Shown: in pieces, positions 16,594 through 28,469 of the stretch
How the letters are laid out: each line of letters begins with the position of its first letter
How positions within the stretch are numbered: the stretch's first letter is position 1
Origin: Streptomyces atroolivaceus
Lineage (GTDB): Bacteria; Actinomycetota; Actinomycetes; Streptomycetales; Streptomycetaceae
DNA: 64,000 nt
Direction of reading: 5' to 3'
Assembly (NCBI RefSeq): GCF_000717025.1
Contig: NZ_JNXG01000006.1
Location: 124,001 to 188,000 of the forward strand
The notes under the pieces: model-generated
Databases searched by the model: none
What the model was told of the DNA's origin: nothing
What the model saw: only the letters and a program-made list of their open reading frames with translations
Made by a program: the position numbers and the translations under genes

Positions 16594-17715
16594 CTAGCCA
16601 TCGTTGTCGTCCTGGAGCATGTGGCGACGTTCCTGTTCGCGCTTGGAGTAGGCGGCTGCTCGGATTGCTTCGTCGCTCTCCAAGCCTGATCCCAGCGCGC
16701 CGCCCACTGTTGCGGTCGAAGCCACGAACCATGACAGCGTCCAGTAGTCCGTGGCGTTCAACGGGGTTCGTGTCATGGAAGCGAACACTTGGTCGTTGAG
16801 GATGAACAGCGCCCACACGAAGTTGATGACCATCAGGCCCGCGTAGCAGACGAGTACCCCGATACCCACGGTCAGTACGGTCGAGGTGTTGTAGAGAGCC
16901 GCCCTCTGCCTCGCCTCCGGCGAAGCCTCCGCTGTTCGATGCCACAGGTTCGCGTCCACGATCAGCCAGCCGATCATGAGCCCGACGGAACCGACCGTGG
17001 CGATGACGAGGCGTGGCGTGCTCAGGGACGCGGCCAGGCTCCAGACGGTGGAGTTCACGGTGGCGACGGCTCCCGTGGCGAGTGCGGCCGCCAGGGCTTT
17101 CGAAAGGCCCGGCACCAGCCGCCACGGCCGGTTGGCGCGGACCATACCGGCGAGCACCCTGAGGTAACCACGCGGCCCGCTGGCGACGTAGCGCAGATCG
17201 GCGAACTCCTCCTCATCGACCGGTCCGGGATGGATAGGTGCGAGACGACCGGCGAAGGGCCCCATCGGTTGCTGGCTCCGTGGAGCTCCCGCAGCCCCGG
17301 TGGCGCGCCGGCCTGCCAAGCTGATCACGACTTCTTCCACGGCCCGCCGGGCCTTTCTCTGCAGCCGCCAGCCCCCCAGCGATGGAAGGGACAACAACGC
17401 CACTCCGTGTTCGTGACTCAGATCCACGACGAGCTTGCGCCTGTGTGAGTGCAGCGGAAGGTCGGTAAGAGCCACGACGATGTCCCAGTTCTCCGCACTA
17501 CCGCGGTCCACGATCCGGCGCATCAGGGTGGGCGGGTCCTCAGCCCCTGCGGTGAAGGGCTCGCTGACCACTTCGACGTCGAACCGTAGCCCGTGGCCTG
17601 ACTTGGCGGCGAGCCGAGCAGGAAGGGCCCGTGCCAGGCGCTTCGCAACCTCGGTCGGTGCGTCCGGGTCCGCGAGGAGGGCCACGACCGTAACGCCCTG
17701 CGACGACGCCTGCAT
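16594..17715 (-). CDS. Membrane protein of unknown function
   Basis: This 373-residue protein is not one I recognise. The first 180 residues are soluble, with a beta/alpha pattern: VTVVALLADPDAPTEVAKRL, WDIVVALTDLPLH, and KLVVDLSHEHGVALLSLPSLGG. Four hydrophobic segments follow (roughly 225-245, 255-275, 290-320 and 335-355) and a charged tail. I chose the ATG at 17715 because a GAAGGA site precedes it; the longer frame upstream lacks support. It shares direction with the FUSC gene downstream. The soluble part could bind a nucleotide or ligand and report to the membrane domain, but this is only a guess from shape. Confidence 0.7.
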   Translation of the reverse strand: MQASSQGVTVVALLADPDAPTEVAKRLARALPARLAAKSGHGLRFDVEVVSEPFTAGAEDPPTLMRRIVDRGSAENWDIVVALTDLPLHSHRRKLVVDLSHEHGVALLSLPSLGGWRLQRKARRAVEEVVISLAGRRATGAAGAPRSQQPMGPFAGRLAPIHPGPVDEEEFADLRYVASGPRGYLRVLAGMVRANRPWRLVPGLSKALAAALATGAVATVNSTVWSLAASLSTPRLVIATVGSVGLMIGWLIVDANLWHRTAEASPEARQRAALYNTSTVLTVGIGVLVCYAGLMVINFVWALFILNDQVFASMTRTPLNATDYWTLSWFVASTATVGGALGSGLESDEAIRAAAYSKREQERRHMLQDDNDG

Positions 17716-17900
17716 GACTGGATCCTTCTCGTTGTCTGTCCCCGCGACCGCAAGTGTCCACAGAATGCCCCCGGGGTGGCCTCGGCGCTGCGATGACACG
17801 CTGGCCCCCGCCGGTCGGTGCAGGCGGCACGTCCAGATCTCCTCGTTCTCCCAGTACGGGGCCTGCGCCCTGTGACCGGTTCTCCCACCTCGCGCCGTCG

Positions 17901-20369
17901 TCAGGATGCCGCGAGCCGGGCCGCGAGATAGGGCGCGGTGGCGCTGCGGCGGGCCCTCGCCACCTTGGCCGGCGGCCCCGCCGCTACCACCCTCCCGCCG
18001 GCGTCGCCGCCGCCCGGCCCGAGGTCGATGACCCAGTCGGCGGTGACGATCGTGTCCAGGTCGTGCTCGACGAGGACGACCGTGTTGCCCGCGTCGACGA
18101 GCCGGTGCAGCTGTCGCAGCAGCAGTGCGACGTCCGAGGGGTGCAGCCCAGCCGTCGGCTCGTCAAGCAGGTAGAGCGCGTGGCCTCGGCGGGCTCGCTG
18201 CAGTTCGGTGGCCAGTTTGATGCGTTGCGCCTCACCACCGCTGAGTTCCGTCGCGGGCTGTCCCAGTCGCAGGTACCCCAGTCCCACCTCGCGCAACGTC
18301 TCCAGACTGCGGGAGGCGGCCGGGACGGCGGACAGGAACTGGGCGGCGGCATCGACGGACAGCCCCAGCACTTCCGCGATGTTCTTGCCGCGGTAGGTGA
18401 CTTCCAGCGTTTCGGCGTTGTACCGGGCGCCCTGGCAGGTTGGGCACGGCGCGTAGGTGCCAGGCAGGAAGAGCAGTTCCACCGCGACGAAACCTTCGCC
18501 CTGGCAGGTCTCGCACCGCCCTTCGGCCACGTTGAAGGAGAACCGCCCGGCCGAGTAGCCGCGTGCCCTGGCCTCGTCCGTGGCCGCGTACAGCTTGCGC
18601 ACCGCACCGAACATCCCCGTGTACGTGGCCAGGTTGGACCGGGGAGTCCGGCCGATGGGCCGTTGGTCGACCCGGACCAGCCGGTCGAACGACTCGACCC
18701 CCGAAGCGTCCTGGACGTCAACCTCCAGCTGCGCCTCGTCGGGCTCCTCGAGGACCAGTCCGAGGTGACCTCGGACGACCTCGGCGAGCACCTGCGTCAC
18801 CAGCGTCGACTTTCCGGAACCGGACACGCCCGTCACCGCCGTCAGGACGCGGAGCGGTACGTCGGCGGACACATCGTGCAGATTGTGGCGGGATACGCCC
18901 CTCAGGTGCAGCCAGCCATGCGGTGTGCGCGGGCGGTGATCGAGGGGTTCGACGCGCCCGAAAAGGTACGTGCTCGTGGCCGACTCCTCCACCCGCTCAA
19001 GACCGGCGACGGGGCCGCTGTACAGCACGCGCCCGCCGCCCTCGCCGGCGCCGGGGCCGATGTCCACCACCCAGTCCGCCCGCCGCACGACGTCCATGTC
19101 GTGCTCCACGACGAAGAGCGAGTTGCCCGCCGCCTTCAGGCGGTCCAGCACGTCCAGCAACGGTTCCGCGTCAGCCGGGTGCAGGCCCGCGGAGGGTTCG
19201 TCGAGGACGTAGACGACGCCGAACAACCCCGAGCGCAGCTGCGTGGCGATCCGCAGGCGCTGCGCCTCGCCCGGCGACAGTGTCGTCGAGCGGCGCCCGA
19301 GGCTGAGATATCCGAGGCCCAGGTCGAGCAGTACGTCGACCCGCGCGACCAGATCGCCGCAGATCCGGACCGCGACCTCGGTCGTCTCCCCGGATCGGGC
19401 GGTCGACGTGGTGGCGTCTGCCCCGGACCGCCCCGCGACCGGCCGCAGCAGCGCTGCGACCTCGGTGAGCGGCATCGCGTTGATCTCGGCTATGGAGCGT
19501 CCGGCGAAGGTCACGGCAAGCGCCTCGGGCCGCAGTCCGCTGCCGTGACACTCCGGGCAGGGCACACTCCTGACGAACCGGAGCGCCCGTTCGCGCATCT
19601 TCTCGCTCTTGGAGTCGGCGAGGACGTGCATGACGTGCTTGCGGGCACTCCAGAACTTGCCCTGGTAGCCGTAGTCGACGCGGCCCTCCTCCGGCTCGAT
19701 GTACACGGAGGGCTGCTCGTCCGTGTACAGCAGCCAGTCCCGGTCCTTCTTCCTGAGCCTGCGCCATGGCCGGTCGATGTCGATCCCCAGACCGCTCACG
19801 ACACTGCGCAGGTTGGCGCCCTGCCAGGCGCCCGGCCAGGCGGCGATCGCCCCCTCGCGGATGCTCAACGAGGGGTCCGGGACGAGCAGGTCCTCGGCGA
19901 CGTCGTGGACGACGCCGAGTCCGTGGCACTCCGGGCAGGCGCCGGCCGCGGTGTTGGGTGAGAACGCCTCGGCTTCCAGCCGTGCGGCCCGGGGCGGATA
20001 GGTGCCGGCGCGGGAGTACAGCATGCGCAGCAGATTGGACAGCGTGGTGATGGTGCCGGCCGTCGAGCGCGAGCTGGGTGACCCGCGTCGCTGCTGCAGG
20101 GCCACGGCCGGTGGCAGTCCGGTGATTTCCTGCACGTGCGGTGCGCCGACCTGTTGCAACAGCCTTCGGGCGTACGGTGCTACGGACTCGAAGTAGCGCC
20201 GCTGCGCCTCAGCGTAGAGCGTCCCGAACGCGAGCGAGGACTTGCCCGAACCGGAGACGCCTGTGAAGGCGACCATCGCGTCCCGCGGAACGTCGACATC
20301 GATGTTCCGCAGGTTGTTCTCACCGGCGCCCCGGACATGCACGAAGGGGTCGCTCGCGTCCTTGTCCAC
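17901..20369 (-). CDS. UvrA-like ABC ATPase (short, UvrA2 type)
   Basis: This 822-residue protein has two ABC ATPase halves: GVSGSGKSSLAFGTLYAE (about 38-55) and a second GVSGSGKSTLVTQ near residue 515. Zinc-finger cysteines are present (CPECHG twice, and CETCQGEGF). Signature motifs TLSPGEAQRLRIA and ELSGGEAQRIKLA and Walker B regions VYVLDEPSAGLHP and LYLLDEPTAGLHP are intact. It is about 130 residues shorter than housekeeping UvrA, consistent with UvrA2-type proteins that lack the UvrB-binding domain and are linked to resistance to DNA-binding drugs. The GTG at 20369 sits almost directly after AGGAAGG, so the true start may be slightly different. Confidence 0.85.
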   Translation of the reverse strand: MDKDASDPFVHVRGAGENNLRNIDVDVPRDAMVAFTGVSGSGKSSLAFGTLYAEAQRRYFESVAPYARRLLQQVGAPHVQEITGLPPAVALQQRRGSPSSRSTAGTITTLSNLLRMLYSRAGTYPPRAARLEAEAFSPNTAAGACPECHGLGVVHDVAEDLLVPDPSLSIREGAIAAWPGAWQGANLRSVVSGLGIDIDRPWRRLRKKDRDWLLYTDEQPSVYIEPEEGRVDYGYQGKFWSARKHVMHVLADSKSEKMRERALRFVRSVPCPECHGSGLRPEALAVTFAGRSIAEINAMPLTEVAALLRPVAGRSGADATTSTARSGETTEVAVRICGDLVARVDVLLDLGLGYLSLGRRSTTLSPGEAQRLRIATQLRSGLFGVVYVLDEPSAGLHPADAEPLLDVLDRLKAAGNSLFVVEHDMDVVRRADWVVDIGPGAGEGGGRVLYSGPVAGLERVEESATSTYLFGRVEPLDHRPRTPHGWLHLRGVSRHNLHDVSADVPLRVLTAVTGVSGSGKSTLVTQVLAEVVRGHLGLVLEEPDEAQLEVDVQDASGVESFDRLVRVDQRPIGRTPRSNLATYTGMFGAVRKLYAATDEARARGYSAGRFSFNVAEGRCETCQGEGFVAVELLFLPGTYAPCPTCQGARYNAETLEVTYRGKNIAEVLGLSVDAAAQFLSAVPAASRSLETLREVGLGYLRLGQPATELSGGEAQRIKLATELQRARRGHALYLLDEPTAGLHPSDVALLLRQLHRLVDAGNTVVLVEHDLDTIVTADWVIDLGPGGGDAGGRVVAAGPPAKVARARRSATAPYLAARLAAS

Positions 20370-20848
20370 CCTTCCTGAGTACCTGATTGCGCCAGGAACC
20401 GCACGACAGGCGCCCTCACCGGGCCTCGCTCACACGAGCCTCCGGAGTGTCCCGGGTCCATTTTCGATACACGACCTGGCTAGGTGGTCGTGCCGTGACG
20501 GTGACTCACATGAGTCCTGCCCGGGTGACGAACACGGCGGCGACGACGAGCGTCCTGCGGGTAGGGGTGGCGCGGCAAAGATCCGGGGCACAGCCACTGG
20601 GCCGTACGACGGCAGGGACGGGCGGCCCTGGATTCACTCCGCCTCCCTAAGGCACCCGGCCCGGTGGCTCGTCGCGCGTTCGCCACGCCGTCCGGCCGGT
20701 GCCACACTGGTCGGATGAGCCCGGCGCGGACCGGCGCCGACGAACGGCCGCGACGAGTGCCCTGGAGAAGTGAGCGGATCACCCGCGCCCTGCCGCCGGG
20801 GACGGCGACTCGGGGCCGTGGCCGAGTGATCGGGAAGCGTGGCTCGAC
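20370..20848. other. Divergent intergenic region
   Basis: This 479-bp stretch lies between the leftward UvrA-like gene and the rightward dehydrogenase. No frame here shows convincing coding character, and no clear operator was found. It should carry both promoters. Confidence 0.4.
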
Positions 20849-22012
20849 ATGAAGGCAGTGGTGTACAACGGCCCGCACGACGTCAGCGTCAGCGAGGTCC
20901 CCGACGCCAGGATCGAACATCCCAACGACATCATCGTCCGGATCACCTCCACGAACATATGCGGCTCGGATCTGCACATGTACGAAGGGCGTACGTCCTT
21001 CGAGCAGGGGCGCAGCCTCGGGCACGAGAACATGGGCGAGGTGGTGGAGGTCGGCTCCGGGGTCAGCAAGGTGAAGGTGGGCGAGTACGTCGTCCTCCCC
21101 TTCAACATCGCCTGCGGATTCTGCAAGCAGTGCGAGCAGGGACTGACGAACTACTGCCTCACCATGCAGCCCGAGCCGGCCCTGGCGGGAGCGGCGTACG
21201 GGTTCGCGGAGATGGGGCCGTACGCCGGTGGCCAGGCGGAGTACCTGCGCGTCCCCTTCGGTGACTTCAACGCGCTGCGGCTGGGCGAGGACGCCGCCGA
21301 GCGGCAGAAGGACTACGTGATGCTTGCGGACATCTTCCCGACGGGCTACCACGCCACGGAGATGGCCGGGGTGAAGCCGGGCGACCAGACGGTGGTCTTC
21401 GGGGCCGGACCGGTCGGGCTGATGGCCGCGTACTCCGCCGTGCTCAAGGGGGCGGGGCGGGTGTGGGTCGCCGACCATCATCCGGACCGGCTGGCGCTGG
21501 CTGAGCACGTGGGCGCGATCGCCATCGACACGAGCAAGGAGGACCCCGCCGAGGTGGTCAAGGAAGCCACCCTCGGGCTCGGCGCGGACAACGGCTGCGA
21601 GTGTGTCGGCTACCAGGCCCACGATCCGCAGGGCCAGGAGGACGCGTCCCTCACGCTCAACCAGCTCATCGACTCGGTGCGCTTCACCGGCCGGCTCGGC
21701 GTCGTCGGCGTGTTCCTGCCCGAGGACCCCGGCGGGAAGGAAGCCCAGAACGATCTGGAGGCCCAGGGCAAGATTCCTCTGGATTACGGGCTCATGTGGT
21801 TCAAGGGCCAGAGCATGGGCACCGGGCAGGCACCGGTCAAGCGCTACAACCGCGCCCTGCGTGACCTGATCGCCGGCGGCGAGGCCGAACCCTCGTTCCT
21901 GGTATCGCACGAGCTGCCGCTCGACGAGGCGCCCAGCGCGTACGAGAACTTCGACACGCGGCAGTCCGGGTGGACGAAGGTGGTCCTGCACCCCGGGTCC
22001 GTGCCCGCGTAG
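20849..22012 (+). CDS. Zinc-dependent formaldehyde/alcohol dehydrogenase (MDR family)
   Basis: This 387-residue medium-chain dehydrogenase has the catalytic zinc site Cys38 (CGSDLH) and His59-Glu60 (GHE), and the structural zinc cysteines 89, 92, 95 and 103 (CGFCKQC...C). The NAD(P) motif FGAGPVG lies at 184-190. Inserts such as YQAHDPQGQED and QGKIPLDYGLMWFKGQSMGTGQ match the glutathione-independent formaldehyde dehydrogenase (FdhA-like) group. It likely oxidises formaldehyde or another small aldehyde/alcohol with NAD. It stands alone and ends before a pair of strong hairpins. Confidence 0.87.
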   Translation: MKAVVYNGPHDVSVSEVPDARIEHPNDIIVRITSTNICGSDLHMYEGRTSFEQGRSLGHENMGEVVEVGSGVSKVKVGEYVVLPFNIACGFCKQCEQGLTNYCLTMQPEPALAGAAYGFAEMGPYAGGQAEYLRVPFGDFNALRLGEDAAERQKDYVMLADIFPTGYHATEMAGVKPGDQTVVFGAGPVGLMAAYSAVLKGAGRVWVADHHPDRLALAEHVGAIAIDTSKEDPAEVVKEATLGLGADNGCECVGYQAHDPQGQEDASLTLNQLIDSVRFTGRLGVVGVFLPEDPGGKEAQNDLEAQGKIPLDYGLMWFKGQSMGTGQAPVKRYNRALRDLIAGGEAEPSFLVSHELPLDEAPSAYENFDTRQSGWTKVVLHPGSVPA

Positions 22013-22080
22013 ACCGGGACTCCGCTCCCGACGGCGGCGGCAGCGCCCGGCGAGGACAGCCCGCTGCCGAATTGTGCTCC

Positions 22081-22112
22081 AGCCCTCGAAGGCGGTACCG
22101 CCTTCGAGGGCT
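22081..22112. terminator. 32-bp perfect palindrome terminator
   Basis: AGCCCTCGAAGGCGGT is followed directly by its exact complement. It is placed 68 nt after the dehydrogenase stop and faces the convergent oxidoreductase gene. It should work in both directions. The whole 22013-22350 gap is non-coding apart from this and the next hairpin. Confidence 0.8.
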
Positions 22113-22133
22113 GACCTTCGTCGACCGGCCGGC

Positions 22134-22163
22134 GGGGTCGGGCAGGAATTCCTGCCTGACCCC
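22134..22163. terminator. Second terminator hairpin
   Basis: A 15-bp inverted repeat (GGGGTCGGGCAGGAA with TTCCTGCCTGACCCC, one mismatch) lies 21 nt beyond the first palindrome. It probably insulates the convergent operons. Confidence 0.65.
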
Positions 22164-22350
22164 CAAGTCTCTCCGGGGTCAGGCGGCGCTCAACTCGTGC
22201 GTGTGGGCACCACCACTCCCCCAAGGCGGTCGTCCAGGCTGGACGGCCTCCGGACAAGCGATGCCGGCACCTGCAAGGAATACGACCAGGTCGTGGTCGC
22301 TGTAGGCCCGCGGTTGCCAGAGGATCCGTGCCAGGGCCCGGACTGGCCCG

Positions 22351-24078
22351 TCACGTCCGACGCCCTTCAGGGCCTGCGGTGCGGACCAGGTTGCCGGCGT
22401 TTTCCCGGTGCTCGTGCACGAGACGGATCGCCATGGCACCTTCACCGGTGGCCGAGGCAACTCGTTTGACCGAGCCGCTCCTGACGTCGCCGGCTGCGAA
22501 GACCCCGGGAAGGCTGGTCTCCAGCAGCAACGGACCACGGCCTAGCGAGTCCCACCGGGTCGCTTCGGCGGCAGCCTGGGCGTCCGCCCCGGTCAGGACG
22601 AATCCCTTCTCGTCCAGGGCGAGCACGCCCTTCAGCCACTCCGTGCGCGGGCGGGCCCCGATGAACACGAACAACGCGGCGGCCCGCAGCGTGCGGCGCT
22701 CACCATGTGCGTTGTCCTCGACGCTCAGCGACTCCAGTTTCTCCCTCCCGGAGGCGCCCCGGACTTCGGTGTGGAGCAACACCTCGATCTTCGGGTGCCG
22801 TTCCACCTGGTCCACCAGGTAACGCGACATGTCCGCGTTGAGGTCGCTGCCCCGGACGAGGAGGTGGACGCGGGACGCGTGGTGGGCCAGGAACAGCGCC
22901 GCCTGTCCGGCGGAGTTGCCCCCGCCGACAACGGCGACCGGGTCCGCCTCGCAGAGACTGGCCTCGTGCACGGTCGCCGCGTAGTAGACGCTGATGCCCT
23001 CCAGACGGTCGATGCCGGGCACCTCGAGTCTGCGGTACCGGACACCTGAGGCGAGCACCACGGCGTCCGCCCGGACTTGGGACCCGTCTGTGAAGGTCAC
23101 CACGTACTCGTCGTCCTGCGGGGTGAGCCTGTTGACCTGGGCCGGAACCATGAGACGGGCACCGAATTTGTGGGCCTGGAGCACCGCGCGTTCGATGAGT
23201 TCGCCTCCGGAGATGCCCGACGGGAAGCCGAGGTAGTTCTCGATGCGGGACGAGGTGCCTGCCTGGCCTCCGGTGGCCACGGCGTCGACGGAAATCGTGG
23301 TGAGGCCGTCGGAGGCCCCGTACACGGCTGCAGCGAGTCCCGCCGGTCCGGCGCCGACCACCATCACGTCGCACTGGGCGGCCTTCGGCGTGGGAGCGGG
23401 CAGCCCGATGAGCCTGGCGAGTTCGGCGTTACTCGGATTGCGCAGCACCCGCTCGCCCTTCCAGAGGACCACCGGGGTTTCCTCGGGGCGGATGGAGAAC
23501 CGGCGCAGCAGCGCCTCAGCCTCCTTGTCCCTTTCCAGATCCAGCCAGCGGTGGGGCAGCCGGTTGCGGGCGGCGAACTCACGCAGGCGCAGCGTGTCCC
23601 GCGAATAGCACGATCCCAGGATGCGGAAGCCTGCGCCGAGGCCGATGAGCAGATACCGCCGGCCCAGATAAGCGCGGAGGATCAAGTCGCCGAGTACGGG
23701 GTCGCGACCGACCAAGGTGCGTTGGCGCTCCACCGGTATCGCCAGGATTTCGCCTGCCTCACGCACCATGGCGGTGTCGAACGCCGCCTGCCCCTCCAGC
23801 ATCCCCAGTTCACCCAGGAACCTGCCCGGTCCGTGTGCCGCCACCGTGCGCTCCTCCGGCCCGCCGTGGTCCTGAAGGATCTCGACCGTTCCGCTGAGGA
23901 TGGCGAGGAACTCCCGGAACGGCTCGCCCTCCCGGTACAGCACCTCACCTTCCGTGGTCCTGCGGCGCTCACCGTGCGCGGTCAGGTCCTGAAGCTGTTC
24001 CGGTGTCAGGCGCGGGAACGCCCCGTATCGGTCCGGCGTCTCGCGGGCGGCACCATTCTTGTGCTGGGCAGTACTCAT
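22351..24078 (-). CDS. FAD oxidoreductase with cNMP-binding and thioredoxin-like domains
   Basis: The 575-residue protein has three parts. Residues about 24-135 are a cyclic-nucleotide-binding domain (GEPFREFLAILSGTVEI, GRFLGELGMLEGQ). Residues 145-228 are a thioredoxin/glutaredoxin-like domain (TPVVLWKGERVLRNPSN). Residues 235-575 are a TrxR-like flavoprotein with FAD motif VVGAGPAGLAA (240-250) and NADPH motif GGGNSA (385-390). The redox CATC motif of true thioredoxin reductase is absent; the equivalent segment reads YYAATVHEA (365-373). The start overlaps the UBP gene stop (ATGA). The tandem layout is common in actinobacteria. Its electron acceptor is unknown. Confidence 0.85.
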   Translation of the reverse strand: MSTAQHKNGAARETPDRYGAFPRLTPEQLQDLTAHGERRRTTEGEVLYREGEPFREFLAILSGTVEILQDHGGPEERTVAAHGPGRFLGELGMLEGQAAFDTAMVREAGEILAIPVERQRTLVGRDPVLGDLILRAYLGRRYLLIGLGAGFRILGSCYSRDTLRLREFAARNRLPHRWLDLERDKEAEALLRRFSIRPEETPVVLWKGERVLRNPSNAELARLIGLPAPTPKAAQCDVMVVGAGPAGLAAAVYGASDGLTTISVDAVATGGQAGTSSRIENYLGFPSGISGGELIERAVLQAHKFGARLMVPAQVNRLTPQDDEYVVTFTDGSQVRADAVVLASGVRYRRLEVPGIDRLEGISVYYAATVHEASLCEADPVAVVGGGNSAGQAALFLAHHASRVHLLVRGSDLNADMSRYLVDQVERHPKIEVLLHTEVRGASGREKLESLSVEDNAHGERRTLRAAALFVFIGARPRTEWLKGVLALDEKGFVLTGADAQAAAEATRWDSLGRGPLLLETSLPGVFAAGDVRSGSVKRVASATGEGAMAIRLVHEHRENAGNLVRTAGPEGRRT

Positions 24079-24341
24079 CAGACCAAAGCCTCGTGGACGT
24101 AGCACCAGCGCCAGTCCTCGCCCGGTTGGAAGGACTGCACGATGGGGTGCTCGGCACTGCCCGCGTGTCGGCGGGCGTGTTTGAGGGGTGAGGAGTCGCA
24201 GCAGCCGACGTGCCCGCAGGTGAGGCAGAGCCGCAGGTGCACCCACGGGGAGTGCTCCCTGAGGCACTCCTCGCAGCCCTGCGGGGTACGCGGCGTCACT
24301 GGCCGCACCATTGCCAGGTGCGGATCCGGAATCGTGGTCAT
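24078..24341 (-). CDS. UBP-type zinc finger protein
   Basis: This small 87-residue protein has a single ubiquitin-protease-type zinc finger: CEECL, CLTCGHVGCCDSS, HARRH, EHPIVQSF. Conserved Cys and His ligands are all present. The ATG at 24341 follows GAGGAGAA. Its stop overlaps the start of the FAD oxidoreductase, which is the usual partner in actinobacteria, so the two are likely functionally linked. Bacteria lack canonical ubiquitin and the role is unknown; a redox-sensing or protein-recruiting function is possible. Confidence 0.85.
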   Translation of the reverse strand: MTTIPDPHLAMVRPVTPRTPQGCEECLREHSPWVHLRLCLTCGHVGCCDSSPLKHARRHAGSAEHPIVQSFQPGEDWRWCYVHEALV

Positions 24342-24450
24342 GACGTTCTCCTCTCGTGGATGGTCACTCGGCTGCGGCTCCCGCGATGGTTTCCAGTCCG
24401 GTCGCGGGCGCTCACGCAGGAGTCCCAGGCCATGACGACCAGCCCGACGG

Positions 24451-24879
24451 CTACGGCAGTACGACGGCCAGCGAGTTGGGCAGGCCGGACTTGAGGTGAT
24501 TCCACTCCCCTTCGCTGACGTAGCGCTTCAGGGCCTCCAGCACGGTCTGCACTACCGCTTCGATACCGCCGTCCACCGCGTAGGGGAAGTCGTCCCTCAC
24601 GCACTGGAAGAACTCCTCGCCGGTGAGTTTCACCGGTGACTCCGACGGCTTCCATCCGTCGTAGTAAACGCCCCTGATCAGGGTAGGGAGCTGTGCCCCG
24701 AGGTGCGCCGCCCCGTCGACGGAGAGACGGTCCCGTAGCCGGTGCAGGACGGCGCGCAAAGCGGCGTACGACTGTTTCCGGCGGTCCTTGGGCCAGCCGT
24801 TGGCTTCCTCGATGTCCCTGAGGAGCCGATTGGCTTTGTCCACCATGGTATCGAAGGAGGTGAATGTCGTTTCACTCAT
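24451..24879 (-). CDS. DUF2267 domain protein
   Basis: This 142-residue protein matches the DUF2267 pattern: RRKQSYAALRAVLHRLRDRL, HLGAQLPTLIRGVYYDGW and VLEALKRYVSEGEWNHLKSGLP. It is all-helical, with no signal peptide or membrane segment. The ATG at 24879 has a GGAG site. It lies in the same direction as the chaperone genes, 94 nt after the thioredoxin stop, and is probably part of the same stress operon. The biochemical function of the family is not known to me. Confidence 0.8.
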   Translation of the reverse strand: MSETTFTSFDTMVDKANRLLRDIEEANGWPKDRRKQSYAALRAVLHRLRDRLSVDGAAHLGAQLPTLIRGVYYDGWKPSESPVKLTGEEFFQCVRDDFPYAVDGGIEAVVQTVLEALKRYVSEGEWNHLKSGLPNSLAVVLP

Positions 24880-24973
24880 TTCCAGGCTCCTATCGGTACC
24901 GGAGGGGAGATCGGACGTGCGAGGGGTACGGTGCGGTCCCGGGGTGCCCTTGTGGTGGTCTGGCCATGGTGAC

Positions 24974-25428
24974 TCACCGCCCCGCAGTGGTCTGCCGGCC
25001 TTCCAGGGCCTGCTCGACCCACTGACGCAGGACGTGCGCCGGTGCCGCACCGGCCTGTCGGGCGACCGTCTCGCCCCGGTCTTGGACGAGCAGCGTGGGC
25101 ACTGCTTGGACCTCGAACCGCCTACTGACTCCTGGGTTCCTGTCGATGTCGACTTTGACGAGCTTGATCCGTCCGGCGAGGTCGCTGGCGACCTGTTCGA
25201 GGGCGGGGCTGACCATGCGACAGGGCCCGCACCAGGTGGCCCAGAGGTCGACGACGACAGGCTGGACGGCGTTGTCGGCGACTTCGGTGAAGTCGTCGTC
25301 CCCCGCGTCGACGACCCAGGGCAGCGGCTGCTTGCAGTGGCCGCATTTTGGGCGCCCGTCGGCGGCAACAGGAATGCGGTTGTCGCGCCCGCAGTGCGGG
25401 CAGGTCACCATCGTTGTGCGTGTGGTGT

Positions 25429-25432
<4 letters not shown>
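24974..25432 (-). CDS. Thioredoxin with N-terminal zinc ribbon (TrxC type)
   Basis: This 152-residue thioredoxin has the active site WATWCGPC (Cys68, Cys71) and the cis-proline strand VQAVPTLLV. It is preceded by a zinc ribbon with Cys11, Cys14, Cys30 and Cys33. This is the layout of thioredoxin 2 (TrxC), a stress-linked form. The GTG at 25432 overlaps the clpB stop (GTGA), so translation is coupled to the chaperone ClpB. It would reduce disulfides in damaged proteins handled by the same operon. Confidence 0.88.
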
Positions 25433-28058
<2,626 letters not shown>

Positions 28059-28068
<10 letters not shown>

Positions 28069-28469
28069 GGGGGTGTATCACTCCTCGTGCCGCGGCCGCG
28101 CAGGGCGGTTTCGAGCAGACTGATGCGGTCGAGCAGGTCGAGCACCAGGCCGATGGATGCGTAATTGAGGCAGAGTCCGGAGCGCAGCCGCTGGATACGG
28201 GCAAGTGCCGCTGGGGCGTCGCGGTGGAAGACCAGGTGGCCGGCGGCATCGCGTTCGGCGTCGACCAGCCCGAGGGCGACGAACCGGCGGACCAGATCAG
28301 GATGGAGACCCGATCGCCGGGCCACGGCCTCCAGGGAAAGTCTTGGGGCGGGAACAAGCGCATACCGGGCAGCCGTCGAAGTGGTGGCGGCATAGGTGAC
28401 CGGCTGTGCCGGACGGTCGCCTGTACCTGACCGGCCGATGCCTGCCGCTCCCGTGGGTCGGTCGTTCAT
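28059..28469 (-). CDS. CbpM-like MerR-fold chaperone modulator
   Basis: This 136-residue protein has a MerR-like winged helix ([29 protein letters not shown] is the family pattern, residues about 44-72) followed by a helical segment [25 protein letters not shown]. That second element is typical of CbpM, which binds the J-domain of CbpA-type DnaJ proteins. HspR, the heat-shock repressor in the housekeeping dnaK operon of streptomycetes, is shaped similarly but ends differently. Start and stop overlap dnaJ and clpB. It may tune the co-chaperone or act as local repressor; I found no HAIR operator in the window. Confidence 0.75.

Noticed and set aside
17754..19961. Plus-strand frame of about 735 codons
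   Set aside because: Antisense shadow of the UvrA-like gene, whose ATPase motifs are intact.
20480..21991. Minus-strand frame of about 500 codons
   Set aside because: Antisense to the zinc dehydrogenase, which has all catalytic motifs.
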